From Mesorhizobium helmanticense (GTDB lineage: Bacteria > Pseudomonadota > Alphaproteobacteria > Rhizobiales > Rhizobiaceae): a DNA stretch of 64,000 nucleotides. The notes under the pieces were generated by a model. That model did not search any database, was not told where the DNA came from, and saw nothing but the letters and a program-made list of their open reading frames with translations. The stretch is from the NCBI RefSeq assembly GCF_003034915.1, contig NZ_PZJX01000003.1, positions 124,001 to 188,000 of the forward strand, read 5' to 3'. Shown one piece after another: positions 36,507-47,232 of the stretch. The position numbers were made by a program, and so were the translations under genes. The stretch's first letter is position 1; every line of letters begins with the position of its first letter.

Positions 36507-37373
36507 ATGCTGGTGAGGTCTCCGGTGCCTGCGACTGCTGTGCTCCGTCTGTCTGTCGACAATTTCCGTGACACCGCCCAGCTCGTGGCAAAGCGCCTTG
36601 TCACCCGTCCCGCGCACTATCCACAGATCCTGTGGTCGGTCTGGACCGTGGCCTGGCTTTTGCTGACCATAGCGGTGCTGATCCGTTTCGACGCTGAGGC
36701 AGGGATGTCCTGGGGGCGGTGGCCCACAGGCTTCATCGATCTCACCGACTTTTTTACTGTCTTTGGCCTGGGCGGCTGGTACCTCATTCCGTCGGCGCTG
36801 CTGCTTGTGGCCGCAAATCTGACGGACTGGCGCAGCCTTTCCAGGCGATCGCTGATGCTCCTCTACAACTGGACTTGCCTTGCTTTTCTGATGCTGAGTG
36901 CCGTTGGCCTTGCCGGGTTGGCCGTCAATTTATTGAAATATGGCATTGGCCGGGCGAGGCCGGTCTATTTCAATAACCTCGGCGACTTGTCGCTGCATCC
37001 TTTCGCCATGGATGCGCGCTTCGCCAGCTTCCCTTCCGGCCATGCCACGAATATGGGCGCTGTGTTCGCGATCGTGCTGCTCTTGTTCCCGCAACGCAAA
37101 TACATCGCATTGGCATTTGCCTTGTGGGTAGCATCGACCCGCATCTTTGTCGGCGCGCACTATCCGAGCGACACCGTCGCCGGCTTCGGTCTTGGTTGCG
37201 CCATCGCCGTCGCTTGCGCGCTGGTCTTCGCCCGGCTTGGATTCATCTTCCGCCGGACCACGGTCGGATTGCCGGTTCGCAAGACGACGTTTCGGCTGCT
37301 GTGGTCAAGCCGGAAGCCGGATCGTTCCGGCGCCGCGCAACAAGCAGATTTCGGGCTTGAAGCCACCCAATAG
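36507..37373 (+). CDS. PAP2-family phosphatase, first of a tandem pair (LpxE/LpxF-like)
   Basis: 288 residues, about six membrane helices. All three PAP2 signatures are present: KYGIGRARP, PSGH and the STRIFVGAHYPSD motif with catalytic His. Rhizobial lipid A phosphatases LpxE (1-phosphate) and LpxF (4'-phosphate) belong here, and the preceding lipid-decoration genes make such a role likely: phosphate would be removed and replaced by a sugar acid. Closely related to the next gene. The start is not sharply defined. Confidence 0.85.
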   Translation: MLVRSPVPATAVLRLSVDNFRDTAQLVAKRLVTRPAHYPQILWSVWTVAWLLLTIAVLIRFDAEAGMSWGRWPTGFIDLTDFFTVFGLGGWYLIPSALLLVAANLTDWRSLSRRSLMLLYNWTCLAFLMLSAVGLAGLAVNLLKYGIGRARPVYFNNLGDLSLHPFAMDARFASFPSGHATNMGAVFAIVLLLFPQRKYIALAFALWVASTRIFVGAHYPSDTVAGFGLGCAIAVACALVFARLGFIFRRTTVGLPVRKTTFRLLWSSRKPDRSGAAQQADFGLEATQ

Positions 37374-37459
37374 CGCCGCCATCCGATACGTTTTCGAGGA
37401 TGGCTTCGAGCCCCAAACGCTCGTAAGATCGCACTTTTCTGGCTGTGGCCCTGCTTCTC

Positions 37460-38284
37460 ATGCTTCGTCGGTCTCTCGGCAATTTTCGTGATACTTTCAG
37501 GATCGTGCGAAGGCGCTTTGCCGCACGTCCGGCCAATTATCCGCAATTGCCCTGGCCCATCTGGGTGGGCGTCTATCTGCTTCTGACCGCTGCCAGCATG
37601 GTTTTCCTGGACGGTATTGCCGTCACTTGGCGGGACCGCTGGCCAAACGGCTTTGTCGCGGTCGCCAACGGTTTTACCAGTTTCGGTTTGGGCGGCTGGT
37701 ATCTCATCCCGCCACTGGTGCTGTTCGTGCCGGCCAATCTGCTCGACTGGCGCGCTCTTTCCAGGCGTTGGCGCATGGTCGCATACAACTGGACCTGCTT
37801 TGCCTTCTTCGTGCTGAGCGCAGCCGGTTTGTCGGGGCTGACGGTGACGGTCTTGAAGCACGTATTCGGCCGCAGCCGTCCAGTCATGGACATGGGGTTG
37901 CTCTCGTTCCGCCCGTTCGAGTTCGACCCGTATTTCGCCAGTTTCCCGTCCGGCCACGCAACGAATGTGGGCATGCTTGCGGCCGTGGTGTTTCTTCTTT
38001 CACCGGCATGGGGGAAATACGTCGTTTTGCCCCTCACCATGTGGATTGCGGCGACGCGGATTGTGGTCGGCGCACACTATCCAAGCGATACGATCGCCGG
38101 CTTCGGCCTCGGCATCGCCTGCACGGTCGGCACTGCGCTGGTCTTTGCCCGGCTAGGCTTTATCTTCCGGCAGACGGCGGCGGGGTTGCCGGTCCGCAAA
38201 AAGACATTCAGGCTGCTCGCGACCGGGCGGAAGCCGGCAAGCAGCCCGCCACGGATGCTTTACACCGAGGCAGCCAGTCCCTGA
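37460..38284 (+). CDS. PAP2-family phosphatase, second of a tandem pair
   Basis: 274 residues from the ATG at 37460 (GTG 37445 is an alternative). It is clearly a duplicate of the preceding protein: shared NFRDT, GLGGWYLIP, YNWTC, FPSGHATN and GAHYPSDTxAGFGLG, and a common C-terminal LPVRKxTFRLL. Catalytic motifs are intact (KHVFGRSRP, PSGH, TRIVVGAHYPSD). Divergence around the middle (FNNLGDLSLHP against MGLLSFRP) may mean different lipid positions. Confidence 0.85.
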   Translation: MLRRSLGNFRDTFRIVRRRFAARPANYPQLPWPIWVGVYLLLTAASMVFLDGIAVTWRDRWPNGFVAVANGFTSFGLGGWYLIPPLVLFVPANLLDWRALSRRWRMVAYNWTCFAFFVLSAAGLSGLTVTVLKHVFGRSRPVMDMGLLSFRPFEFDPYFASFPSGHATNVGMLAAVVFLLSPAWGKYVVLPLTMWIAATRIVVGAHYPSDTIAGFGLGIACTVGTALVFARLGFIFRQTAAGLPVRKKTFRLLATGRKPASSPPRMLYTEAASP

Positions 38285-38290
38285 GAGGCG

Positions 38291-38989
38291 CTACTTGCTA
38301 TCCAGTCCGCCCCAGGATCGCACCATGCGGGCCATATCGCTTGCGGTCGAACCTTCGCCGGCGGTCGTACCTTCGCTCTCCAGCCCCTCGGCGACACCGA
38401 TGCGGTCGGCGGCTGGCCGGTTCTGGCTGACCTTCCACTTGCCGCTGATATCGGAGATCTCGATCTCCAGCCCTATAATGCCCTTGATCTGCGACTGGAT
38501 GAAGGCCGGCGGCGCATCGGTCACGGCCCAGGGCGCTTCACGTCCGCCTTCCTGCGACACTGTCAGATCGGAAATCTGCTGCGCCAGCCAATCCCCGTCC
38601 TCGATCACCCTGACCATGCCGCGCACCTGGACGATGGCGTAATTCCAGGTCGGCACGACCTTGCCCGTCTCGCGCTTGGTCTCATACCAGGACGGCGTCA
38701 CATAGGCATCGGCGCCCTGGAAGACGACCAGCACGGGCGAGAGAGGATTGTCGGCCAGCAGGCGCCACTGCGGGTTGGCCTTGGCCAGATGCGCGCGCAG
38801 CCTGCCCTTCGGCGGCACATCTGCGTTGGGCAGAGAGGGGGCATCGAGCAGGAAGGGGATCGCATTGGCGATCGGCCCTTCGGCGCCCCCCTGGGCGCCA
38901 TTGGAGATCAGCAGCCCAAGCGGATGCGCCCGTACCAGCCCGTGCAGGATCTCCTGCCGCGTCTCCTGGAAATGAGGAGGCTGGTACAT
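38291..38989 (-). CDS. PaiB-type FMN-binding negative regulator
   Basis: 232 residues beginning with the hallmark MYQPPHF. The flavin-reductase-like split barrel carries the family segments GPIANAIPF, HLAKANPQW, PSWYETK and VPTWNYA. PaiB in Bacillus represses sporulation and protease genes; in proteobacteria the role is largely unknown. The C-terminal 20 residues are Glu/Ser-rich. It stands alone, convergent with the PAP2 gene. Confidence 0.88.
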   Translation of the reverse strand: MYQPPHFQETRQEILHGLVRAHPLGLLISNGAQGGAEGPIANAIPFLLDAPSLPNADVPPKGRLRAHLAKANPQWRLLADNPLSPVLVVFQGADAYVTPSWYETKRETGKVVPTWNYAIVQVRGMVRVIEDGDWLAQQISDLTVSQEGGREAPWAVTDAPPAFIQSQIKGIIGLEIEISDISGKWKVSQNRPAADRIGVAEGLESEGTTAGEGSTASDMARMVRSWGGLDSK

Positions 38990-39001
38990 CGGGTTCCGCT
39001 T

Positions 39002-39676
39002 CTATCTCAACCGCTTCGGCCGTGGGTCGGACAACTCACCGGCAAGCCGACGATCGAGATAGTCCGCGCATTCCTCGAGCAGGAGCTCCGCGTCATTGGA
39101 GAAGAAATGGTTGGCGCCGGGCAAGGTTTTCTGGGTGATGGTGATGCCCTTTTGCGTGTGCAGCTTGTCGACCAGTCCCTGCACGTCCTTGGGCGGCGCC
39201 ACCTTGTCGGCATCGCCATGGATGATGAGGCCTGACGACGGGCAGGGCGCCAGGAATGAGAAATCGTAGGTGTTGGGCTGCGGCGCGATCGAGATGAAGC
39301 CTTCGATCTCGGGACGGCGCATCAGAAGCTGCATGCCGATCCATGAGCCGAACGAATAACCGGCGACCCAGCAGCTCTTGGAATCCGGATGCAGCGACTG
39401 CACCCAGTCGAGCGCCGCCGCCGCGTCCGACAATTCGCCGGTGCCGTGGTCGAATTCGCCCTGGCTGCGGCCAATGCCGCGGAAATTGAAGCGAAGCGTG
39501 GTGAAATCCCGCTTCTGGAACATGTAGAAGAGGTCGTAGACGATCTTGTTGTTCATCGTGCCGCCGAACTGCGGATGCGGATGCAGCACGATGGCAATCG
39601 GCGCGCTCTTTTCCTTGGAGGGCTGGTAGCGGCCCTCCAGGCGGCCGGCCGGACCGGTGAAAATGACCTCAGGCAT
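39002..39676 (-). CDS. Alpha/beta hydrolase
   Basis: 224 residues from the ATG at 39676 (GGAG 7 bases upstream). Nucleophile elbow GYSFGS, acid in HGDADKVAP and His in ANHFF give a complete catalytic triad. The pattern HPHPQFGGTMNNK with RFNFRGIGRSQG is typical of the small cytoplasmic hydrolase family widespread in alphaproteobacteria. Substrate unknown. Confidence 0.85.
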   Translation of the reverse strand: MPEVIFTGPAGRLEGRYQPSKEKSAPIAIVLHPHPQFGGTMNNKIVYDLFYMFQKRDFTTLRFNFRGIGRSQGEFDHGTGELSDAAAALDWVQSLHPDSKSCWVAGYSFGSWIGMQLLMRRPEIEGFISIAPQPNTYDFSFLAPCPSSGLIIHGDADKVAPPKDVQGLVDKLHTQKGITITQKTLPGANHFFSNDAELLLEECADYLDRRLAGELSDPRPKRLR

Positions 39677-39764
39677 AAAATACTCCAATTGGCATAAAAT
39701 GCGCGGCGCCCGGAACACTCTTCCTGTGGCCTTGACGCAGGGCGAGCGTCTTCTTAGAAGCTAG

Positions 39765-39781
39765 TTTAGAATTGTTCAAAA
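39765..39781. promoter_or_regulatory. Candidate Irr/iron-control element upstream of the suf operon
   Basis: TTTAGAA-TTG-TTCAAAA is an imperfect inverted repeat (6 of 7 arm positions pair) that resembles the iron control element bound by Irr in rhizobia, as I recall it. It lies about 134-150 bases before the first suf-cluster gene. Control of suf genes by Irr is established for Rhizobiales; its action on this site is inferred. Confidence 0.45.
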
Positions 39782-39914
39782 CTGGGTGGCCAAAACCTGC
39801 TGGCTCGGCCGCCCGCGCCGCAAGCCGGGTAAATAGGACGGCTTGCCTTGCAATTTCAAGGAAATAACGCGCTATCGTTGGCGAATGGCTTTTGACAGGA
39901 CCAATTGACGGAAA

Positions 39915-41078
39915 ATGGCCGCAACTCGCGCCTATCTCGACTACAATGCCAGCGCGCCGCTGCTGTCCGCTGCGCGCGACGCAATGATTGCCGCGCTCGA
40001 TGTCGCCGCCAACCCGTCGTCGGTCCATGCCGAAGGCCGTGCTGCACTGCGGCTGATCGAGAATGCAAGGCGCGACGTCGCCGCTCTCGTTAATGCCAGA
40101 CCCGAGCATGTCGTGTTCACCTCCGGTGCGACGGAAGCCGCTTCGACACTGCTGACGGCGGACTGGCGGATGGGCCGCGGCACCGTGCGCATGAGCCGGC
40201 TCTATGTCTCGGCAGCCGACCATCCCTGCATCCTGAATGGCGGGCACTTCCCGGCTGCCCAGGTGACGCGCATCGGCGTTGACGCCAACGGCATCGTCGA
40301 TCTCGCAGCCTTGCTGGCAGCGCTCAGGGGCCATGATAAGGCCGACGGCTTGCCGCTGGTGGCGATCCACGCCGCCAACAACGAGACCGGCGTCATCCAG
40401 CCCATCGGCCGCATCGCCGAAATCGTCAAGGCGGCGGGTGGCATCCTGATCGTCGACGCCGTACAGGCAGCGGGCCGCATTCCGATCGACATGTCAGCGG
40501 GTTATGCGGATTACTTGATTCTGTCCTCGCACAAGATCGGCGGCCCCAAGGGCGTCGGCGCCATCGTTGCCGCGGCGGACTTGATGATGCCCCGGCCCTT
40601 GATCAATGGCGGCGGCCAGGAAAAGGGCCATCGCGGCGGCACCGAAAACCTCGCCGGCATCGTCGGCTTTGGCGCGGCGGCGCGGGAAGCCTTGAACGGA
40701 TTGCAAAGCATCGATGCGGTCGCTCGCCGTCGCGATGAGGTCGAGGCCATCCTGAAAATGTTGGTGCCGGACGTGGAAATCTTTGGAACCGGTGCGCCGA
40801 GGCTTGCCAATACGACATTCTTCGCTATTCCCGGCATCAAGGCCGAGACGGCGCAGATCGCCTTTGATCTCGCCGGCGTGGCGCTGTCGGCTGGTTCGGC
40901 CTGTTCGTCGGGCAAGGTTGGCCCAAGCCATGTGCTGAAGGCCATGGGTTTTGGCGACAGCCTTGGCGCGCTGCGCGTGTCCATTGGCCACGCAACCGGC
41001 GCCGAGGACATCAAACTGTTCCGGACGGCGTTGGCAGGGATCGCATCGCGCAGGGCGGACAGGGAAAGAGCTGCTTGA
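39915..41078 (+). CDS. Cysteine desulfurase, NifS/IscS class
   Basis: 387 residues. PLP enzyme that takes sulfur from cysteine. The PLP-binding Lys is in SSHKIGGPKG and the catalytic Cys in SAGSACSSGK. It begins with RAYLDYNASAP, as group I (NifS/IscS) enzymes do, while the operon's second desulfurase (45501-46742) is of the SufS group. It is the first gene of the suf cluster, preceded by the iron-control-like site; a gap of 244 bases with a palindromic repeat separates it from sufB. Confidence 0.92.
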   Translation: MAATRAYLDYNASAPLLSAARDAMIAALDVAANPSSVHAEGRAALRLIENARRDVAALVNARPEHVVFTSGATEAASTLLTADWRMGRGTVRMSRLYVSAADHPCILNGGHFPAAQVTRIGVDANGIVDLAALLAALRGHDKADGLPLVAIHAANNETGVIQPIGRIAEIVKAAGGILIVDAVQAAGRIPIDMSAGYADYLILSSHKIGGPKGVGAIVAAADLMMPRPLINGGGQEKGHRGGTENLAGIVGFGAAAREALNGLQSIDAVARRRDEVEAILKMLVPDVEIFGTGAPRLANTTFFAIPGIKAETAQIAFDLAGVALSAGSACSSGKVGPSHVLKAMGFGDSLGALRVSIGHATGAEDIKLFRTALAGIASRRADRERAA

Positions 41079-41087
41079 GGGCGGTTG

Positions 41088-41136
41088 GAGCATCGAACCG
41101 AAAAGTGCGAAGCGGTTTTCGGAGAATTCGACGCTC
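41088..41136. repeat. 49-bp palindromic intergenic element, copy 2
   Basis: Same length and plan as the element at 1969-2017: outer arms GAGCATCGAA and TTCGACGCTC (one mismatch), inner arms CCGAAAA and TTTTCGG. It begins 10 bases after the desulfurase stop, so it is probably transcribed and could affect mRNA processing between the desulfurase gene and sufB. Confidence 0.8.
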
Positions 41137-41322
41137 AAGGAAAAAAGGAATGCGGGCCTTTCGGTCTGGTAGAGCCGTGCGTTTCATGGTGGCCGGGTGA
41201 ATTTCCGGCGGAAGCGCACTATATGGAACTTACGCCGTCTCGGAGCGCCAATGGCTGCTCCTCAGCGGTGCCATAGTTTGAAAACTGCCGGGCCTTGACC
41301 CCGGCGTGGATGGAGAACGCAT

Positions 41323-42836
<1,514 letters not shown>

Positions 42837-42840
<4 letters not shown>

Positions 42841-43277
42841 GTGGATCTCAACTCAAAGTGTCATTTGACGCCGCCTTCGCTGAAGGAAAGGAACTCGCAC
42901 TCAAGCAGACTTCTGTCTACTCGGCGGTCCGAAACCGGTTGATCGAAAGCAATGATCGATTCCGGTCGGCGCTTTCGGCTGCGCTATCGAACAATGCGGT
43001 TTTCGCGGTCGTCCCTGCTGAAGTGTCGATTGGCACGTCCGTGTCTTTTAACAACAAGGTTGTGCTCACGGTGTTCCCAGCCAAGCACGGGGATACGGAG
43101 TACGTTGTAGGTGTAAACGATCGCCTGCTCGCCGAGAATGCCGGCATGGCGACAGATGCCATCCTCCAGAAAGACCTGCCTGGTGCGGTGAAGCTTGTTG
43201 GCTGGTACTTGGGCATCATTTCTACCGGAGCACAGATCAGTCCAGATTGGCCCGATGAAGCGGTAGAGAGAAAGTAA
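42837..43277 (+). CDS. Hypothetical protein inserted between sufB and sufC
   Basis: 146 residues from a GTG overlapping the sufB stop. Codon use is visibly less GC-rich than in sufB and sufC. The protein is soluble, with beta-strand-like stretches ([21 protein letters not shown]) and no known motif. The usual rhizobial order is sufB-sufC directly, so this is an intruder, yet its start is neatly coupled to sufB and its end lies 33 bases before sufC. Function unknown; nothing shows a role in Fe-S assembly. Confidence 0.65.
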
Positions 43278-43310
43278 AAAACTGGTGGATTCTTGATATT
43301 GGAACGAAAA

Positions 43311-44066
43311 ATGCTTGAGATCAGAAACCTGCATGCCCGCATCGTCGATGACGGCACCGAGATCATCCGCGGCTTGAATCTGACGGTGAAAGCCGGCGAG
43401 GTCGCTGCCATCATGGGCCCCAACGGCTCAGGCAAATCGACGTTGTCCTACATCCTCGCCGGCCGCGAGGACTATGAGGTCACTGAAGGCGACATCCTCT
43501 ACAACGGCCAGTCGATCCTCGAAATGGATCCGGCCGAGCGCGCGACCGCGGGCATCTTCCTCGCCTTCCAGTACCCGATGGAGATACCGGGCGTGGCGAC
43601 GATGGAATTCCTGAAAGTGGCGATGAACGAGCAGCGCAAGGCGCGCGGCGAGGAACCGCTGAAGATCCCGGAATTCCTGAAGCGGGTGAAGGATGCCGCC
43701 GGCTCGCTCAACATGGACATGGCGATGCTGAAGCGGCCGCTCAATGTCGGCTTTTCCGGTGGTGAGAAGAAGCGCGCCGAAATCCTGCAGATGAAACTGC
43801 TGGAGCCGAAGCTCTGCGTGCTCGACGAGACCGATTCCGGCCTCGATATCGATGCGCTGAAGATCGTCTCGGACGGCGTCAACGCCCTGCGCTCGCCAGA
43901 ACGTGCCATCGTCGTCATCACCCACTACCAGCGCCTGCTCGAACACATCGTGCCGGACTCTGTGCACGTGCTCTACAAGGGCCAGGTCATCAAGTCCGGC
44001 GACAAGTCGCTGGCGCTCGACCTCGAAGCCAATGGCTATGCCGGCGTGATCGGGCAAGCCGCGTGA
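43311..44066 (+). CDS. sufC: Fe-S assembly ATPase SufC
   Basis: 251 residues from the ATG at 43311 (GGAACG upstream; TTG 43293 would add six residues). ABC-type ATPase of the SufBCD complex: Walker A GPNGSGKST, signature FSGGEKKR, Walker B LCVLDETDSGLD, H-loop ITH. The Glu/Asp pattern and length are standard for SufC. It follows the inserted ORF and precedes sufD by one base. Confidence 0.97.
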   Translation: MLEIRNLHARIVDDGTEIIRGLNLTVKAGEVAAIMGPNGSGKSTLSYILAGREDYEVTEGDILYNGQSILEMDPAERATAGIFLAFQYPMEIPGVATMEFLKVAMNEQRKARGEEPLKIPEFLKRVKDAAGSLNMDMAMLKRPLNVGFSGGEKKRAEILQMKLLEPKLCVLDETDSGLDIDALKIVSDGVNALRSPERAIVVITHYQRLLEHIVPDSVHVLYKGQVIKSGDKSLALDLEANGYAGVIGQAA

Positions 44067-44067
44067 G

Positions 44068-45360
44068 ATGCCAGAAGGCAAGGCGATACTGATGAATATG
44101 CACACTCAACCCCAGCGGACCCCGGCCGAAACGGCGCTGATCGACGCCTTCGGCGAGCGGCTGTCGCTGCTGCCTGGCGACGGCGCGGTGATGCTGAAGC
44201 GCGACGACGCTATCGAGGCGATCAAGCACGGCCTGCCGACGCGGCGCATCGAATCCTGGCACTACACCGATTTGCGCCGACTGCTGAACGTGGTGCCGGA
44301 CTTCGATCCGGCGGCCGCCGCGAAAGCCATTGCGCCGATCGTTGAAGGCTCCGCCATTCTGCCGGTGCTGAACGGCGTGTCGAGCGCCAAGCTTCCCGCT
44401 ATCGAGGGCGTGACTGTCCAGCGCCTGTCGGAGAAACTGACCGATGGCAGCGTCGCACCCAGGCTCGATCCCTATGGCGCCGATGACGCCATCGGTGCGC
44501 TGAATACCGCTTTCGTCGCCGACGGTTATTTCGTCGATATCGCCGACGGCGCCGAGCTGGAAAAGCCGGTCGAACTGCAGAACCTGCAGGCCGGCGGCCA
44601 GACGCATGTGCGGCTGCTGACGCGCGCCGGCGCCGGCGCCAAGGCTGTCATTGTCGAGCGTCAGACGGGCGAGGGCGCGGCACTGGTCAGTTCGGTCAGT
44701 CAGCTTGTGCTTGGTGATGGCGCCGAAGTGACATGGCTGATCGTGCAGGAGCAGCCGGATACGGCGACCCATCTTGCCCAGTTCAAGGCGCATCTCGGCA
44801 AGGATGCGAAACTGACGCTGTTCGTGATGAACGCCGGCGGCAAGCTCGTGCGCCAGGAGATCGTGGTCAGGACGACAGGCGAGGGCGCCGATTTCACGCT
44901 GCGCGGCATCAATCTGCTCGCCGGCGATACCCATACGGATGTGACCATGGTGCTCGATCATGCTGTGCCGCATACGACTTCGACCGAGGTGATCCGCAAT
45001 GTGGTGACGGGCAAGGCGCGCGGCGTGTTCCAGGGGCGCATCAACGTCCACCAATATGCGCAGAAGACCAACGCCAAGATGGCCTGCAACACGCTGCTTC
45101 TGTCAGATGATGGCGAGTTCTCGACCAAGCCGGAACTCGAGATCTTCGCCGACGACGTCGTCTGCGGCCATGGCGCGACGGTCACCGAGATCGACCACAA
45201 CCATCTGTTCTACCTGATGGCGCGCGGCATCGACGTGAAATCGGCGCGTGGCCTGCTGGTGAAGGCCTTCGTTGCCGAGGTGATCGAGGAACTGGACGAC
45301 GAGGCGATCGTCGAAGCCCTGGAGACAAGGCTCGACGGATGGTTCGCCACGCACGGGTAG
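44068..45360 (+). CDS. sufD: Fe-S assembly scaffold SufD
   Basis: 430 residues (ATG 44092 is an equally possible start). Paralog of SufB; binds SufB and SufC. Family marks: RRIESWHYTDLR near the N-terminus, the beta-helix core, VFQGRINVHQYAQKT and the C-terminal CGHGATVTEIDHNHLFYLMARGI with the conserved His. Starts one base after the sufC stop, so translation is coupled. Confidence 0.95.
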   Translation: MPEGKAILMNMHTQPQRTPAETALIDAFGERLSLLPGDGAVMLKRDDAIEAIKHGLPTRRIESWHYTDLRRLLNVVPDFDPAAAAKAIAPIVEGSAILPVLNGVSSAKLPAIEGVTVQRLSEKLTDGSVAPRLDPYGADDAIGALNTAFVADGYFVDIADGAELEKPVELQNLQAGGQTHVRLLTRAGAGAKAVIVERQTGEGAALVSSVSQLVLGDGAEVTWLIVQEQPDTATHLAQFKAHLGKDAKLTLFVMNAGGKLVRQEIVVRTTGEGADFTLRGINLLAGDTHTDVTMVLDHAVPHTTSTEVIRNVVTGKARGVFQGRINVHQYAQKTNAKMACNTLLLSDDGEFSTKPELEIFADDVVCGHGATVTEIDHNHLFYLMARGIDVKSARGLLVKAFVAEVIEELDDEAIVEALETRLDGWFATHG

Positions 45361-45376
45361 GCGCACCTGACCTTCT

Positions 45377-45420
45377 CCCCTTGTGGGGCCCGAAGGGCGG
45401 GCGAGGCGAGTGACTCGCCC
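45377..45420 (+). repeat. Short hairpin-rich element between sufD and sufS
   Basis: CCCC-TTGT-GGGG (45377-45388) and GGGCGAG (45399-45405) with CTCGCCC (45414-45420) form two small hairpins in a 140-base gap within the operon. It resembles the dispersed intergenic repeats of mesorhizobia and may modulate readthrough to sufS. Confidence 0.4.
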
Positions 45421-45500
45421 CGGGTGGTGGATCGGCGCGCAGTGCCGAGACGGACGAGGGGTGTTGGAAGGAATGAGGCGGTGCCTCGGAAGAGCTTGTG

Positions 45501-46742
45501 ATGGACCAGAAAGTCGAAAACATTCCCTACGACGTCGAGGCGATCCGCCGCGACTTTCCGATTCTGTCGCGCGAAGTCTATGGAAAACCGCTGGTCTATC
45601 TCGACAATGGCGCCTCGGCGCAGAAGCCTCAGGCGGTGCTCGACGCCATCCAGCATGCCTATTCTCAGGAATACGCCAACGTCCATCGCGGCCTGCATTT
45701 CCTGTCCAATGCCGCGACCGATGCCTATGAAAAGGCGCGCGAGACGGTGCGCCGTTTCCTCAACGCGCCCAGCACCGACAACATCGTCTTCACCTCCAAC
45801 ACCACTTCGGCGATCAACACGGTCGCCTATGGCTATGGCATGCCCAATATCGGCGAGGGCGACGAGATCGTGCTGTCGATCATGGAGCATCATTCCAACA
45901 TCGTGCCCTGGCATTTCATCCGCGAGCGGCAGGGCGCCAAACTCGTCTGGGTGCCGGTCGACGACCTCGGCGTTTTCCACATCGAGGAATTCGAAAAGCG
46001 GCTGACCGATCGCACCAGGCTGGTCGCCATCACCCAGATGTCGAATGCGCTGGGCACGGTGACGCCGATCAAGGAGATCGTGCGCATCGCGCACGCGCGC
46101 GGCATCCCGGTGCTGGTCGACGGCAGCCAGAGCGCCGTGCATATGCCGATCGACGTGCAGGATCTCGACTGCGATTTCTTCGTCTTCACCGGCCACAAGG
46201 TCTACGGCCCGTCGGGCATTGGCGTGCTCTACGGCAAGAAGGATATCCTCTCGGGCATGCGCCCGTTCATGGGCGGCGGCGAGATGATCGAGGAAGTGAC
46301 GGAAGACATCGTCACCTACAACGAGCCGCCGCATCGTTTCGAGGCCGGTACGCCGCCGATCGTCCAGGCGATCGGCCTGGGTGCGGCGCTCGACTACATG
46401 GAAAAGATCGGCCGCGAGCGCATCGCCGCGCACGAGGCCGATTTGAAGGTCTATGCCCATGAGCGGCTGAGAAGCATCAACTCGCTGCGCATCTTCGGCG
46501 ATGCGCCGGGCAAGGGCGCCATCATCTCCTTCGAATTGCAAGGCATTCATGCCCATGACGTATCGATGGTGATCGACCGGCAAGGCGTAGCGGTCCGCGC
46601 GGGCACCCATTGCGCCCAGCCGCTGTTGAAACGTTTTGGCGTAACCTCCACATGCAGGGCATCGTTCGGCATGTATAATACCAGGGCCGAAGTCGACGCT
46701 TTGGCCGATGCGCTCGAAAAAGCGCGCAAGTTTTTTGGATGA
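45501..46742 (+). CDS. sufS: Cysteine desulfurase SufS
   Basis: 413 residues from the ATG at 45501 (GGAAGAG upstream). Group II PLP desulfurase: YLDNGASAQKP, the EHHSNIVPW segment with cofactor-stacking His, PLP Lys in FTGHKVYGPSG, catalytic Cys in RAGTHCAQPLL. It supplies persulfide sulfur to SufBCD. No sufE is seen nearby. Its stop overlaps the sufT start (ATGA). Confidence 0.95.
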   Translation: MDQKVENIPYDVEAIRRDFPILSREVYGKPLVYLDNGASAQKPQAVLDAIQHAYSQEYANVHRGLHFLSNAATDAYEKARETVRRFLNAPSTDNIVFTSNTTSAINTVAYGYGMPNIGEGDEIVLSIMEHHSNIVPWHFIRERQGAKLVWVPVDDLGVFHIEEFEKRLTDRTRLVAITQMSNALGTVTPIKEIVRIAHARGIPVLVDGSQSAVHMPIDVQDLDCDFFVFTGHKVYGPSGIGVLYGKKDILSGMRPFMGGGEMIEEVTEDIVTYNEPPHRFEAGTPPIVQAIGLGAALDYMEKIGRERIAAHEADLKVYAHERLRSINSLRIFGDAPGKGAIISFELQGIHAHDVSMVIDRQGVAVRAGTHCAQPLLKRFGVTSTCRASFGMYNTRAEVDALADALEKARKFFG

Positions 46743-47140
46743 CGCCCATGGATGATGCGAGCCAAACCACAGAGACGGTACCGGAAGCAGCAGTCAATCC
46801 GCTGGTTTCCGCCTCGGCCATTCCCGCCGACGAACTGGCGCGGCTGACCGACGACATCGTCTCGGCGCTGAAGACGGTCTATGACCCGGAAATTCCGGCC
46901 GACATCTACGAGCTCGGCCTTATCTACAAGATCGACATCGAGGACGACCGTTCGGTCAAGATCGACATGACGCTGACCGCGCCCGGCTGCCCGGTGGCCG
47001 GCGAAATGCCCGGCTGGGTGGAAAACGCCGTCGGCGCCGTCGAAGGCGTTTCCGGCGTCGAGGTCAACATGACCTTCGACCCGCCCTGGTCGCCCGACCG
47101 CATGTCGGAAGAGGCGCAGGTCGCGGTGGGTTGGTATTAA
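46739..47140 (+). CDS. sufT: SufT / MIP18-family Fe-S maturation factor
   Basis: 133 residues. DUF59 (MIP18) domain with the family signature TVYDPEIPADIYELGLIY and TLTAPGCPVAGEMP, including its conserved Cys. Helps deliver Fe-S clusters to client proteins. Start ATG 46739 overlaps the sufS stop; ATG 46748 is a possible alternative. Confidence 0.93.
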   Translation: MTPMDDASQTTETVPEAAVNPLVSASAIPADELARLTDDIVSALKTVYDPEIPADIYELGLIYKIDIEDDRSVKIDMTLTAPGCPVAGEMPGWVENAVGAVEGVSGVEVNMTFDPPWSPDRMSEEAQVAVGWY

Positions 47141-47232
47141 TGGGCGCACTTGCGCCGGGTAGAAAACTTCACCATTTTAGGTGAGGAATCATTCGGCAGG
47201 CCTTGAACCTGCACGGAATGGAGAAGGAAAAC

